Source: an uncultured Clostridia bacterium (GTDB lineage Bacteria; Bacillota; Clostridia; TANB77; CAG-508). Taken from it: a stretch of DNA of 64,000 bases. Position 1 is the first letter of the stretch; each line of letters starts with the position of its first letter. Where the stretch lies: positions 91,977 to 155,976 of the forward strand of contig CAKPPS010000001.1 in the NCBI GenBank assembly GCA_934177795.1. The letters run 5' to 3'. Of this stretch, positions 1 to 8,979 are shown piece by piece. The translations under genes and the position numbers were made by a program. A model generated the notes under the pieces. That model worked only from the letters and a program-made list of their open reading frames with translations, did no database searches and was not told where the DNA came from.

Positions 1-526
1 AACATATCAGAATCAACCAATTAATGCATTTTTTCATTCTAATAGTGGAGGCAAAACAGAATTACCAACTGATGTATGGGGAGGAAATAGTTCCATTCCA
101 TATTTGCAAGTCGTAGAGACTGCAGGAGAAGAAGGATACAAACAGTATAGTTCAGAAGTAGAAATTACAAATCAAGAACTTTTAGATAAGTTGAAACAAA
201 AATATTCAGATATCCAAATTGATTTTAGCAATGCAGAAGATATAAAAATTTTAGAATATACAAGTAGTGGAAGAGTAAAAACAATAAAATTCGGAAATCA
301 CAATCTTTCTGGAACAGAGGTTAGAAGTCTATTAAGCTTAAAGTCTACTAATTTTGAAATTGAAAAACAAGAAGAAAAAATAAAATTTATTGTAAAAGGA
401 TATGGACATGGAGTAGGAATGAGTCAAACTGGAGCAGATAGTATGGCCAAAAGTGGTTCAACAGCAGAGGAAATAATAAAACATTTTTATACAGGAGTAG
501 AATTAACAGATGTTAATTCAATATAA
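1..526 (+). CDS. spoIID: SpoIID-family lytic transglycosylase, 3' part
   Basis: The gene enters from the left edge, and the open frame runs from base 2 to the stop at 524-526. SpoIID is the peptidoglycan lytic transglycosylase of the engulfment machinery in sporulating Firmicutes. The visible C-terminal part has the family signatures AFFHSNSGGKTE, DVWGG and PYLQVV, and ends with GYGHGVGMSQTGADSMA, the conserved block near the end of the SpoIID domain. An internal TTG at 104 is not the start, because conserved sequence continues upstream of it. The next gene is a LytM/SpoIIQ-like protein, the usual neighbour of spoIID. The N-terminus with its membrane anchor lies outside the window, so SpoIID cannot be separated from a SpoIID/LytB-domain paralogue with full certainty. 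Confidence 0.88.
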   Translation, partial: TYQNQPINAFFHSNSGGKTELPTDVWGGNSSIPYLQVVETAGEEGYKQYSSEVEITNQELLDKLKQKYSDIQIDFSNAEDIKILEYTSSGRVKTIKFGNHNLSGTEVRSLLSLKSTNFEIEKQEEKIKFIVKGYGHGVGMSQTGADSMAKSGSTAEEIIKHFYTGVELTDVNSI

Positions 527-572
527 TTTATAACAAAATATAATTGTATATGTATAATTCTCTAAAATAAGG

Positions 573-598
573 AAATACTTGTAATAACAAGTATTTTT
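573..598 (+). terminator. Intrinsic terminator after spoIID
   Basis: A 10-bp perfect stem (AAATACTTGT / ACAAGTATTT) around an AATA loop is followed by a short T-rich tail. It separates spoIID from the M23 gene that starts at 633. Confidence 0.7.
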
Positions 599-632
599 AT
601 ACTAAAGTTATTAAAACATAGAGGAGGATTAT

Positions 633-1472
633 ATGAGAAAAGATAGCAAATTAAAAAATAATACAGCATTATATATTGCTGGAGGAGTAGGGATTTTAGC
701 GATTATAGTTATAGGATTACTAATGTATAGCCATAAGATAAAAGAAAATGTAAAAGATGAAACCATGTCATTAGAAAAGATGACAACAGTGATAGGAGAA
801 AATAATAATTCTACAGAAAAAAATAATACTGAAACAGAAAGTGCTAGTACAGAGCTAGGAAAAACTGTAGAAGAAAGTAAAAATGAAATAAATGAAAAAA
901 ATAATACTGTAAATAATACTACAAACACAAACAATACGAGTAATAAAGTTAATAAAAATACTAAAAGTAAAAATATTACTAATAATACCAATGTAAATTC
1001 TTCAACATCAGCAAAATCAACTACAACTGTACCAAAGGAAGAAAAAAATGCAGAACAAAAACAAACATTAGCATTTCAAAAACCAGTTGAAGGTGATATT
1101 ATGCAAGAATATGCTCAAGAAAATTTAGTATATTCTAAAACTTTAGAAGAATGGACAACACATAATGGAATTGATATCAAAGCAGATAAAACAACAGTAG
1201 TAAAAGCAGCAGAAGCTGGAACAGTAAAATCAATAAAAAATGATCCACGATATGGGCTAACAATTGTAATAGAACATGATAGCACATATCAAACAGTATA
1301 TTCTAATTTATTAACATCTGAATTTGTTGTTGAAGGAGAAAAAGTAGAAAAAGGACAATCTATAGGAACTGTTGGAAATAGTGCAGTCTTTGAAGTTGCA
1401 GATGAGCCACATTTGCATTTTGAAATATTAAAAAATTCTATACAAGTAGACCCTAATATTTATTTAAAATAA
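633..1472 (+). CDS. spoIIQ: Membrane-anchored M23 (LytM) endopeptidase, SpoIIQ-like
   Basis: A 279-residue protein with a short cytoplasmic tail, one membrane helix at about residues 10-31, a long Asn/Thr/Ser/Lys-rich linker (about 60-150) and a C-terminal LytM domain. The metal ligands of active LytM enzymes are visible: HNGID (HxxxD) and HLHFE (HxH). The enzyme may therefore be catalytically competent, as in clostridial SpoIIQ and unlike the Bacillus protein, which lost a ligand. In the family this protein sits in the forespore membrane and pairs with SpoIIIAH during engulfment. Position directly downstream of spoIID supports that role. A strong GAGGAGG site precedes the ATG. A vegetative M23 hydrolase is the alternative reading. 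Confidence 0.75.
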   Translation: MRKDSKLKNNTALYIAGGVGILAIIVIGLLMYSHKIKENVKDETMSLEKMTTVIGENNNSTEKNNTETESASTELGKTVEESKNEINEKNNTVNNTTNTNNTSNKVNKNTKSKNITNNTNVNSSTSAKSTTTVPKEEKNAEQKQTLAFQKPVEGDIMQEYAQENLVYSKTLEEWTTHNGIDIKADKTTVVKAAEAGTVKSIKNDPRYGLTIVIEHDSTYQTVYSNLLTSEFVVEGEKVEKGQSIGTVGNSAVFEVADEPHLHFEILKNSIQVDPNIYLK

Positions 1473-1537
1473 TTTGACTATAAAATATATGTGTGATAAA
1501 ATATTTTGGTAATATTTAAATAAGAAGAGGGAAAAAT

Positions 1538-2629
1538 ATGAAATTAGGAATAGTAGGATTACCAAATGTAGGCAAAAGTACATTATTTAATAGTATAACA
1601 AAAGCAGGAGCAGAGTGTGCAAATTATCCTTTTTGTACAATAGAACCAAATGTGGGAATTGTACCAGTTCCAGATGAAAGATTAGATGTATTAGCTAAAA
1701 TGTACAATCCACAAAAAGTAACTCATGCAGTTATAGAATTTGTAGATATTGCAGGATTAGTTAAAGGAGCAAGTAAAGGAGAAGGCCTAGGAAACAAATT
1801 TTTATCACATATAAGAGAAACAGATGCTATATGTGAAGTTGTCAGATGCTTTGAAAATTCAGATGTTGTTCATGTAGATGGAAATGTAAATCCAATAAGG
1901 GATATAGAAACAATTAATTTAGAACTTATATTTGCTGATATAGAAACTGTTAATAAAAGATTAGATAAAGCAAAAAAGAATTTAAAGGCTGACAAGAAAT
2001 ACCAAGAAGAAATTGATTTGTTACAGAAAATAAAAGACAATTTAGAAGAAGGAAAACCAGCCAGAGTTTTAGAATTTAATGAAGAAGAACAAGCATTAGT
2101 AAAAGAAATGTTCTTATTAACAACTAAACCAATATTATATATAGCAAATGTATCAGAAGAACAATTAGCAGAAGAAAAAACAGATCCAGTAATAAAACAA
2201 GTAAGAGACTATGCTAAAAATGAAAAAGCAGAAGTTATACCATTATGTGTAAAAGTTGAAGAAGAAATATCAGGACTAGAAGAAAATGATAAAAAAGAAA
2301 TGTTAGAAATGATGGGAATAGATGAATCAGGACTTGATAAAGTAATAAAAAAGAGTTATGATTTATTAGGCTTAATGTCTTTTCTAACAGCAGGAGAACC
2401 TGAAGTAAGAGCATGGACAATAAAAAAAGGAACTAAAGCTCCACAAGCAGCGGGAAAAATACATTCAGATATAGAAAGAGGTTTTATAAAAGCAGAGGTA
2501 GTATCATTTAAAGATTTAGTGGAACAAGGTTCAATGTTGCAAGCCAAAGAAAAAGGATTGGTTAGAGCAGAAGGAAAAGAATATGTTATGAAAGATGGAG
2601 ATATAGTTTTATTTAAATTTAATGTGTAA
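1538..2629 (+). CDS. ychF: YchF/Ola1-type nucleotide-binding protein
   Basis: This 363-residue Obg-related P-loop protein is of the usual length for YchF. The P-loop is GLPNVGKST near the N-terminus. The G4 position reads NVSE instead of NKxD, which is the family hallmark that shifts preference from GTP to ATP. The last about 65 residues form the TGS-like domain, ending DGDIVLFKFNV. YchF binds ribosomes and is linked to stress and redox responses; the cellular role is still loosely defined. The gene stands alone between spoIIQ and the LPKTG gene, with an AAGAGGG site before its ATG. Confidence 0.96.
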   Translation: MKLGIVGLPNVGKSTLFNSITKAGAECANYPFCTIEPNVGIVPVPDERLDVLAKMYNPQKVTHAVIEFVDIAGLVKGASKGEGLGNKFLSHIRETDAICEVVRCFENSDVVHVDGNVNPIRDIETINLELIFADIETVNKRLDKAKKNLKADKKYQEEIDLLQKIKDNLEEGKPARVLEFNEEEQALVKEMFLLTTKPILYIANVSEEQLAEEKTDPVIKQVRDYAKNEKAEVIPLCVKVEEEISGLEENDKKEMLEMMGIDESGLDKVIKKSYDLLGLMSFLTAGEPEVRAWTIKKGTKAPQAAGKIHSDIERGFIKAEVVSFKDLVEQGSMLQAKEKGLVRAEGKEYVMKDGDIVLFKFNV

Positions 2630-2739
2630 TAAATTTGTAAAATAAAAAAATATAAAAACTATTGACTAATAAAAAAAATAAGTGTAATATAAAAATAAAT
2701 TTAGAAAAGAACAAATGATAAATAGTATGTCTATACCAC

Positions 2740-2768
2740 TTGCAATTAATTTATAAAAGTGTTATAAT
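2740..2768 (+). promoter_or_regulatory. Sigma-A type promoter of the LPKTG gene
   Basis: TTGCAA (2740-2745) and TATAAT (2763-2768) are separated by 17 bp, and the coding start follows 54 nt later at 2823. Confidence 0.6.
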
Positions 2769-2822
2769 AATAATTGTTGAGATAAAAATAGGAATATACT
2801 ATTTGAAGTAAGGAGAGGTAAT

Positions 2823-3218
2823 ATGAAAAAATCAATTATTTTAAAAAAATTTTTAGTAATTTTAATGGCTATGCTTATTGCATTAACAGTTGTTACATCA
2901 ACATCATCAGTATATGCAGCAGATGATGACGATGATTTAGGTATTGAAGAATTAGATGATACAAATACTAATAATAACACAAATAATGCAAATAATAATA
3001 CAAATCAAGCAAACAATAATACAAATGGTACAAACAATAATACAAATAATGTACAAAATTTAAACTCATTAAATAATACTACAAATAATAATATAAATGC
3101 GAATTTACCAAAAACAGGAATGGGAGATTCTTTACCAACAGTATTATTAGTTGTTGTATTTGGAATTTCAGCTATATATGCATATAAAAAAGTTAGTGAT
3201 TATAGAAATATTGATTAA
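2823..3218 (+). CDS. Small LPKTG cell-wall-anchored surface protein
   Basis: A 131-residue secreted protein. It has an N-terminal signal peptide (Lys-rich start, hydrophobic core, cleavage near VYAAD), then an acidic DDDDD patch. The middle (about 48-95) is almost only Asn, Thr and small residues in degenerate NNNTN-type units. Then come LPKTG, a hydrophobic helix (VLLVVVFGISAIYAY) and a short charged tail: the complete cell-wall sorting signal. Family knowledge says a sortase cuts between Thr and Gly and links the protein to peptidoglycan. The next gene, convergent and only 16 bp away, encodes a sortase, so this is its likely substrate. No binding or enzymatic domain is visible; the Asn/Thr stretch may act as a spacer or be glycosylated (inference). 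Confidence 0.8.
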   Translation: MKKSIILKKFLVILMAMLIALTVVTSTSSVYAADDDDDLGIEELDDTNTNNNTNNANNNTNQANNNTNGTNNNTNNVQNLNSLNNTTNNNINANLPKTGMGDSLPTVLLVVVFGISAIYAYKKVSDYRNID

Positions 3219-3220
3219 TT

Positions 3221-3252
3221 AAAATTGAAGATGTTTAAACATCTTCAATTTT
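3221..3252. terminator. Bidirectional terminator between surface protein and sortase
   Basis: A 32-bp perfect palindrome centred on GTTTAAAC, with A-rich and T-rich ends on both strands. It fits termination of both convergent genes; its distal half covers the last codons of the sortase. Confidence 0.8.
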
Positions 3253-3936
3253 TGCTTTTATTATAATTCTATTTCCAGAAAAATTATTACAAGTAACTAA
3301 AGTTAATTCTTTATTGTTAGTTTCTAAAGTATAAATAGGAGAAAAATCATTTTCTTTAACCTCATAATTCTTAAAAACAGTGTATTTAAAAGAATTATTA
3401 GAGTTATCTAAAATAAAAATTTCACTATTTATTTTTAATTTCATAATTTTACTAAAAAATTTATTATTATTATAATTATGTCCAGCAATACATAAATTAT
3501 AATCATAAGAATTTTTGGCTTCTGAAGGCAATTTACCAAAAAATTTACAAGGAGAAGATTTTAATAATTCATCTGTAAGACCATTAAAAATAGGATAAGA
3601 AAGTCCAATAGAAGGTATCTTGATAATTCCTATTACATAATTGGCTGGAAGATTTGAATTACTTTGACTATTATTTTTTTTAAAAGAAGAATTATCATTA
3701 TATAATTGGGTTATATTATAATTAGAAATCAATAAATTAGAAAGATTTTCTTTTGAATTTAAAGAGATTTTATAATAAAAAAAACAAAAAGAAATTATTA
3801 TAATAGCCGTAATAGAAAGAATTAATTGAATATTAAATCTTTTTTTAACATTTTTTTTATTATTGTTAGATAATTCTAAATCACTTTCTTGGTCTATTTT
3901 ATTTTTGTTTAAATCAGTATTAATAATTTGATTCAT
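3235..3936 (-). CDS. Sortase (transpeptidase)
   Basis: A 233-residue protein with a cytoplasmic Lys/Asn-rich N-terminus, one membrane helix at about residues 35-53 (IQLILSITAIIIISFCFFYY), and a C-terminal sortase fold. The catalytic His is in CIAGHNYNN, the catalytic Cys in TLVTC, and an Arg follows in NRIIIKA. Type II membrane topology puts the active site outside. Sortases recognise LPXTG-like signals and attach the protein to the cell wall or to a pilin. Its 3' end abuts the LPKTG gene in convergent orientation, so the two genes look like a matched enzyme-substrate pair. The subclass (D or E-like rather than housekeeping A) cannot be fixed by eye. Confidence 0.85.
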   Translation of the reverse strand: MNQIINTDLNKNKIDQESDLELSNNNKKNVKKRFNIQLILSITAIIIISFCFFYYKISLNSKENLSNLLISNYNITQLYNDNSSFKKNNSQSNSNLPANYVIGIIKIPSIGLSYPIFNGLTDELLKSSPCKFFGKLPSEAKNSYDYNLCIAGHNYNNNKFFSKIMKLKINSEIFILDNSNNSFKYTVFKNYEVKENDFSPIYTLETNNKELTLVTCNNFSGNRIIIKAKIEDV

Positions 3937-4111
3937 AATATGACTCCTATTAGATGTTATAAATTATAATATTTTGTTATATAATAGTATCTCCAAAGAA
4001 AAGAAAAATATAAAAGAAAATATTGTAACAACAGGTTTTTAATAATATTTACAATTATTTAAAAATGTGATAGAATCGTGTAGATATATAAAGGAAAGAA
4101 GGAATTATAAT

Positions 4112-5047
4112 TTGGAAATACGAGTTTTAGCCATTATAAACCCAACATCAGGACGAGGAAATATAACAGGATATGTAGAGCAAATAAAAAAATATTTAGA
4201 AAAACAAAATATGACAGTAAAAGTAAAATTTACCAAAAAAGAATATAATGCTAGAAAAATCGTTATTAATAATATAGAAGAGACAGATTTAATACTAGTT
4301 TGTGGCGGTGATGGAACATTTAATGAAACAGTGTCAGCACTAATGGAATTAGAAACTAAAGATATTAGTATTGCATATATCCCAATGGGAACAACAAATG
4401 ATTTAGCTCAAAGTCTAAAAATACCAATAAAAGATATATCAGTAACTAAAAACTTATTAAAATCAAAAGCCAAAGTATTAGATGTTGGCAAGTTTAACAA
4501 TAAATATTTTTGTTATGTAGCAGCTTTTGGAATTATAACAGATGTAGCATACAAAACGTCACAAAAAGCCAAAAATAAATATGGTAGATTAGCATATTAT
4601 TTAAGAGCAATTGGGGAATCATTTAGAATAAGAAAATATAAGACAAAAACTAAAATAAAATTCGATGATGAAGAAATAGAAGGAGAATTTATTTATGGTG
4701 GGATAAGCAACTCTGAATCAATAGCAGGATTTAAATGGTATAATCAAGAAGATATTAGTTTAGATGATGGAAAATTCGAGGCACTTTTTATAAGAAAACC
4801 AAAAAGAATATCTGGATATTTTAGATTGTTGAGTGATTTTAAAAATAAAGACTATATGGCAAATAGAGATTTTGTTTATTTTAAAGCAAATAAAATCACA
4901 ATTACAACAGCAAAAAATGTAGATTGGACAATAGATGGTGAATATGCAGGAAACTTGAATTTTGTAAATATAGAAAATTGTAATAAAGCGATTGAGTTAG
5001 CGATTTGTGATAGTGCTAAAAAGCAAATAGATAGTAGAAAGGAATAA
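4112..5047 (+). CDS. Diacylglycerol/sphingosine-kinase-type lipid kinase (YegS/BmrU/DgkB family)
   Basis: The protein begins with the DAGK catalytic signature [10 protein letters not shown], then CGGDGTFNE (the nucleotide-binding GGDGT motif) and [13 protein letters not shown], all typical of this family. The C-terminal beta-sandwich half ends [11 protein letters not shown]. It phosphorylates diacylglycerol or a related lipid with ATP at the membrane surface. I choose the TTG at 4112, which follows GGAAAGAAGGA by about 9 nt and starts right before the conserved strand; a GTG at 4067 has no ribosome binding site. It is followed after 4 nt by metK and then by PAP2 and dgkA genes, giving an operon that recycles lipid phosphates. 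Confidence 0.88.
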   Translation: MEIRVLAIINPTSGRGNITGYVEQIKKYLEKQNMTVKVKFTKKEYNARKIVINNIEETDLILVCGGDGTFNETVSALMELETKDISIAYIPMGTTNDLAQSLKIPIKDISVTKNLLKSKAKVLDVGKFNNKYFCYVAAFGIITDVAYKTSQKAKNKYGRLAYYLRAIGESFRIRKYKTKTKIKFDDEEIEGEFIYGGISNSESIAGFKWYNQEDISLDDGKFEALFIRKPKRISGYFRLLSDFKNKDYMANRDFVYFKANKITITTAKNVDWTIDGEYAGNLNFVNIENCNKAIELAICDSAKKQIDSRKE

Positions 5048-5051
5048 AAAA

Positions 5052-6161
5052 ATGAGTAAATATTATTTTACATCTGAAAGTGTTACAGAAGGACATCCAG
5101 ACAAATTATGTGACACAATTTCTGACAGCATACTAGATGAATATTTAAAAGGAGATGCTCAATCAAAAGTGGCTGTAGAAACATTTGCATCAGGTAATAA
5201 AATAGTAATAGCAGGTCAAGTAACATCTAAAAAAGATATAGAAATAGAACAAATAGTAAGAAATAAAATAAAAGAAATCGGATATGATAATAAAGATACA
5301 GATATAGACTATAAAACATGCGAAATAGAAGTAAACATAGAAAGACAGAGTCCAGATATTGCATTAGGAGTAGACAATGGTGGAGCAGGAGACCAAGGAA
5401 TAATGTTTGGGTTTGCATGTGACGAAACTCCAGAATTTATGCCACTTGCAATATCTATGGCACATAAGTTGGCTAAGAAATTAACAGCAGTACGAAAAAA
5501 TAAAGAAATAAAATATTTAAGACCAGATGGAAAAACACAAGTGACAGTAGAATATGAAGATGATAAGCCTAAAAGAATAGAAAATATATTAATTTCTGCA
5601 CAACATGAAGAAAACATTAGCCAAGAAAAATTAAAAGAAGATATTATAGAAAAAGTAATAAAAAAAGTAATTCCTTTAGATTTGATAGATTTTAATACCA
5701 AAATATATATAAATCCAACAGGAAGATTTGTTATTGGAGGTCCACTGGGAGACACTGGATTAACTGGAAGAAAAATAATTGTTGATACTTATGGTGGTTA
5801 TAGCAGACATGGAGGTGGTGCCTTTTCAGGAAAAGATGCTAGTAAAGTGGATAGGTCAGCAGCATATATGTTAAGACATATTGCTAAAAATATAGTTGCA
5901 AATGGATATGCAAAAAAATGTGAAATACAAATATCGTATGCAATAGGAATGGAAAATCCTTTATCAATAAATGTTAATACATTTGGAACAGGAAAAATAT
6001 CTGAAAATGATTTGGTAAATAAAATAGAAGACAAATTTAATTTAACACCAGCAGGAATTATTAAATACCTTGAATTAGATAAACCAATATATTCAAAAAC
6101 TACTAATTATGGACATTTTGGAAAAGAAGGACTAACATGGGAAAAATTAATAGAATTTTAA
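5052..6161 (+). CDS. metK: S-adenosylmethionine synthetase
   Basis: Makes SAM from methionine and ATP. The 369-residue protein has the N-terminal [16 protein letters not shown], the central [13 protein letters not shown], and the P-loop-like [18 protein letters not shown] near residue 255. Its length is slightly below the usual 380-400, but no catalytic block is missing. It begins 4 nt after the lipid kinase, so translation is probably coupled. No SAM riboswitch precedes it. Confidence 0.97.
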   Translation: MSKYYFTSESVTEGHPDKLCDTISDSILDEYLKGDAQSKVAVETFASGNKIVIAGQVTSKKDIEIEQIVRNKIKEIGYDNKDTDIDYKTCEIEVNIERQSPDIALGVDNGGAGDQGIMFGFACDETPEFMPLAISMAHKLAKKLTAVRKNKEIKYLRPDGKTQVTVEYEDDKPKRIENILISAQHEENISQEKLKEDIIEKVIKKVIPLDLIDFNTKIYINPTGRFVIGGPLGDTGLTGRKIIVDTYGGYSRHGGGAFSGKDASKVDRSAAYMLRHIAKNIVANGYAKKCEIQISYAIGMENPLSINVNTFGTGKISENDLVNKIEDKFNLTPAGIIKYLELDKPIYSKTTNYGHFGKEGLTWEKLIEF

Positions 6162-6197
6162 AAGAAGATTATAAAAAATAATGAATGGAGAAAACAA

Positions 6198-6887
6198 ATG
6201 TTAAAGAAAATAGTAGAAAAAAATTATAAATGGATTATCATCTTCCTTTGTTTGATAATAGTGATTATGATGTTAGAAGATATATTTGAAAATGAACAAC
6301 TAAAAATTGATGTATTTATATACAAATTAGTGGTTTTAAATCTTAGAAATCAACAACTAACAGCTCTGATGAAAATTGTAACCAATTTGGCTTCAGCTTA
6401 TGTGTTGATAGCAATAGCAGTAGCATCGATACTTTTTATAAAAAATAAAATTATAGGTATAAGTATAACATCTAATTTAGTTATTGTAACATTATTAAAT
6501 CAACTGTTAAAGCGTATAATACAAAGACCAAGACCAGAAGGATATAGACTAATTACAGAAAATGGATATAGTTTTCCATCTGGACATTCTATGGCAAGTA
6601 TGGCATTTTATGGTTTTATAATATATCTAATATGGAAATTAGTAAAAAATAAAAAAATTAAATATTTAGAGACAGGAATATTAGGAATATTTATATTTTT
6701 GATAGGATTTAGCCGAATATATTTAGGAGTTCATTATGCAAGTGACGTGGTTGGTGGATTTGCAATATCAATAGCCTATTTAATAATGTTTACAAATATA
6801 ATAAAACCAAAATTACAAAATAAGAAGGAAATAAAAATGATAAATAAAAATAAATTTGAAAATATTAAAAAAAAAATAAAAAACTAA
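6198..6887 (+). CDS. PAP2-family membrane phosphatase
   Basis: A 229-residue multi-pass membrane protein with the three PAP2 motifs in order: KRIIQRPRP, PSGHSMAS and SRIYLGVHYASDVVGG. In this family these dephosphorylate phosphatidic acid, PGP or undecaprenyl pyrophosphate on the outer membrane face. Next to it lies dgkA (undecaprenol/diacylglycerol kinase), the reverse reaction. The last 16 codons, from a Met at 6837, look like the start of the DgkA protein rather than a PAP2 tail. The reading frame runs into an A10 run (6867-6876) and stops at 6885. With a -1 shift there the two proteins would form one PAP2-DgkA fusion. Confidence 0.88.
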   Translation: MLKKIVEKNYKWIIIFLCLIIVIMMLEDIFENEQLKIDVFIYKLVVLNLRNQQLTALMKIVTNLASAYVLIAIAVASILFIKNKIIGISITSNLVIVTLLNQLLKRIIQRPRPEGYRLITENGYSFPSGHSMASMAFYGFIIYLIWKLVKNKKIKYLETGILGIFIFLIGFSRIYLGVHYASDVVGGFAISIAYLIMFTNIIKPKLQNKKEIKMINKNKFENIKKKIKN

Positions 6888-7231
6888 TAAATAGTTTTAG
6901 ATACGCATTATGTGGCATAAAGACAGCATGGAAAACAGAAGACAATTTAAAAATACATTTTTTTATTATGCTAATGGTAATCATAGCAGGAGTTATATTA
7001 AGAATAAATACAACAGAATGGAGTATAGTTTTAATATTATTTGGACTAGTAATATCTTTAGAATTAATCAATACAGCTATAGAAAATGCAGTTGATTTAG
7101 TAACAGAAGAATATAATGAAAAGGCAAAAAATGCTAAAGATATTGCGGCAGGAGCAGTACTGTTTTCAGCAATAATTGCAGCAATTATTGGTTTTATTAT
7201 ATTTTTACCAAAAATTATTAATATTATATAA
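6837..7231 (+). CDS. dgkA: DgkA-type diacylglycerol/undecaprenol kinase, needs a -1 shift at an A10 tract
   Basis: The kinase body is clear: SFRYALCGIKTAWKTEDN, KIHF, then ELINTAIENAVDLV (the catalytic NTAIE block) and KDIAAGAV, with three membrane helices, as in DgkA. It phosphorylates undecaprenol or diacylglycerol in the membrane. The frame has no normal start of its own. The best start is ATG 6837, preceded by AAGAAGGA at good spacing, which reads MINKNKFENIKKK in the PAP2 frame and then needs a -1 shift within ten A residues at 6867-6876 to enter the kinase frame. This could be ribosomal or transcriptional slippage, phase variation or a sequencing error. An internal ATG at 6968 would lose the first conserved helix. 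Confidence 0.75.
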
Positions 7232-7258
7232 TCTGAGATTTGACAGTTATAAAAGAGT

Positions 7259-7306
7259 AAAAGACTGATAACCTTTGACTTTAAAGGATTTCAGTCTTTT
7301 TTTATT
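7259..7306 (+). terminator. Terminator of the lipid-kinase/metK/dgkA operon
   Basis: A stem with AAAAGACTGA pairing to TCAGTCTTTT, an inner CCTTT/AAAGG helix, and a run of T at the end. Confidence 0.8.
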
Positions 7307-7802
7307 ATTATAGCAATAATATGTTAGGTAAAATCAACAAAAAATTGACAAAAAGTAAAAAAATTTTTGCATAAAAACACTTTTGGTTTTATATATGAAA
7401 ATAGGGATTTACAGGCTTTTTGGCTAATTTTGCATATCATTAAATATATTTTAAGAATGTTTTTAATCTACTCATTGATAATTTTCCTTTCATTTCCAAA
7501 ACTCTTATTATTTTACAAATATTATATCAAAAAGTCAACATAATTTTCAATAAGTAATGAAAAATTTTGCCTGTAACCGAAACTTAAATAAAAAAGTAAA
7601 AAAGACTTGAAAAAGTATAAAGATATAATGTATAATTTAAAAGACAACAAAAGTCAAAAGAAAATAGCAATAAAAATAGTCAAGTACATTGAAAAAAGAA
7701 TATCTTGGTTTAAAGTCAGAAAAGTATTGTATTTGACTACAAAAAAATTGCAAAGAAAAAAGTAAAGAAGAAAAAAATAAAAGGAAGGGAGAAACAAAAG
7801 AA
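7307..7802. other. Long intergenic stretch with a promoter near its right end
   Basis: About 500 bases without a gene. It is very AT-rich with many A and T runs. It holds an 8-bp inverted pair, TTACAGGC near 7404 and GCCTGTAA near 7569, and the promoter listed at 7607. The about 165-nt transcribed leader before the pilin-like gene is unusually long, but I recognise no riboswitch in it. Confidence 0.4.
7607..7636 (+). promoter_or_regulatory. Promoter of the pilin-like gene
   Basis: TTGAAA (7607-7612) and TATAAT (7631-7636) with an 18-bp spacer. This implies a leader of about 160 nt. Confidence 0.5.
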
Positions 7803-8771
7803 GTGAAAGAAAGTAAAATAAAAACAAACAAAGGTATAACATTAATAGCTTTGGTGATAACGATCATCGTGTTATTAATATTAGCAGGAGTAACAATAGC
7901 AGTATTAAATGGAGACAATGGAATATTAACTCAAACAACTAATGCAAAAATGGAAACAAGAGGGGCGAATGTAGAAGAAGCAAAAAACTTATGGCTTATG
8001 GAAAAAAAACTAAATTCAGCAAAAAGTTTAGATGATGTATTAGAAGAATTGAGAGAACAAGGGTTATTGACAAATGATGAAGTAATAGAAATAAAAAGAA
8101 GAGGAAAAATAAAAATAGGAAGTAGAACAATTATATTTGAAAAAAAAGTTGAATTAGTAGCTAAAGTTATGTATGATCATTATTATAATAAATATGGGAT
8201 AGCGGTAGGATTTAAAGATTATCAAGTACATTCAGATATCGGAATAACAAAAAAAGATTTTAAAAAAGAACAGATAGAAGGAGAAATAATAGATCCTGAT
8301 GGTAATAAAGCATTAATATCAACAGATGATATAGAAGTTGACCAACATGGAGATGGACTTTTTAAATCATATGCCTATATATACGAAATAACTCAAAATG
8401 GTAGTTATACATTTGAATTTTTAGAAAATGATAAAGAAACAACGGGGAACATTACAATAACAATAGATGAGAATCATCCATGTATAGTTGAATCTTGGGG
8501 CTTAGAATGTAAGACTATGTTAGCAGGTATAGGAAATTTTGTGAATCCTGAACAAGCAAGAGCAGAAAACGCAATATATAGAGAAGGGTATGATGGGCCA
8601 GAAAGTTTTGATCTGACACAACATTTAAAAACAACAGACTATTATCCTAAATTTAATGAGGAGGTAAAACAGCTAGATCTATCTATAGATAAAGAGCTAG
8701 ATGCAGATATTATTTTGACTTATAATGGAAAAGAATATGTTACAAAATCAGATTTCTGGATTCCAATGTAA
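7803..8771 (+). CDS. Secreted protein with type IV pilin-like N-terminus
   Basis: A 322-residue protein starting at GTG 7803 after AAGGAAGGGAG. After a short basic leader it has KGITLIALVITIIVLLILAGVT, a prepilin-like signal: Gly, then a hydrophobic helix with Thr in place of the usual Phe/Met, followed by NGDNGILT. Many uncharacterised proteins of gut Clostridia carry this same head joined to different C-terminal domains. The rest (about 60-322) is hydrophilic and I do not recognise it; an Ig-like beta domain near 180-225 (YEITQNGSYTFEFLEN, TGNITITID) is plausible. It may be a pseudopilin or simply a membrane-tethered exported protein. The downstream DGR-type remnant probably once had a similar N-terminus (inference). 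Confidence 0.65.
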   Translation: MKESKIKTNKGITLIALVITIIVLLILAGVTIAVLNGDNGILTQTTNAKMETRGANVEEAKNLWLMEKKLNSAKSLDDVLEELREQGLLTNDEVIEIKRRGKIKIGSRTIIFEKKVELVAKVMYDHYYNKYGIAVGFKDYQVHSDIGITKKDFKKEQIEGEIIDPDGNKALISTDDIEVDQHGDGLFKSYAYIYEITQNGSYTFEFLENDKETTGNITITIDENHPCIVESWGLECKTMLAGIGNFVNPEQARAENAIYREGYDGPESFDLTQHLKTTDYYPKFNEEVKQLDLSIDKELDADIILTYNGKEYVTKSDFWIPM

Positions 8772-8790
8772 AAAATTGAATTTATAAGTA

Positions 8791-8832
8791 AAAAAATCAC
8801 TGTTCAGCTATTGACAAGACAGTGATTTTTTT
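8791..8832 (+). terminator. Terminator after the pilin-like gene
   Basis: A 13-bp stem (AAAAAATCACTGT / ACAGTGATTTTTT) with a 15-nt loop and a T run. Confidence 0.8.
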
Positions 8833-8898
8833 GATATAATATATGTACTAAATTGCTCGTTCCTCGCAATGGTATAAATGAATAAAAGTGGAAAAAAA

Positions 8899-8927
8899 TT
8901 GAAAATATGGTAAACCTCGTGTATAAT
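8899..8927 (+). promoter_or_regulatory. Promoter of the recombinase/transposase pair
   Basis: TTGAAA (8899-8904), a 17-bp spacer and TATAAT (8922-8927). AGGAGG follows at 8965 and the ATG at 8980. Confidence 0.6.
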
Positions 8928-8979
8928 ATAATTATGTAACTTGATAGTTGCAAATATATTAAACAGGAGGTTTTTTGAA

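Noticed and set aside
2950..3110. Regular short repeats, possible CRISPR or satellite
   Set aside because: They are degenerate ACAAATAAT-type codons for Asn/Thr inside the LPKTG protein, without fixed repeat and spacer lengths.
5048..5052. SAM riboswitch for metK
   Set aside because: metK starts 4 nt after the preceding gene, leaving no room for a leader.
7400..7576. 8-bp inverted pair TTACAGGC / GCCTGTAA as an attachment site or riboswitch
   Set aside because: Too short and too far apart in AT-rich sequence; no supporting secondary structure seen.
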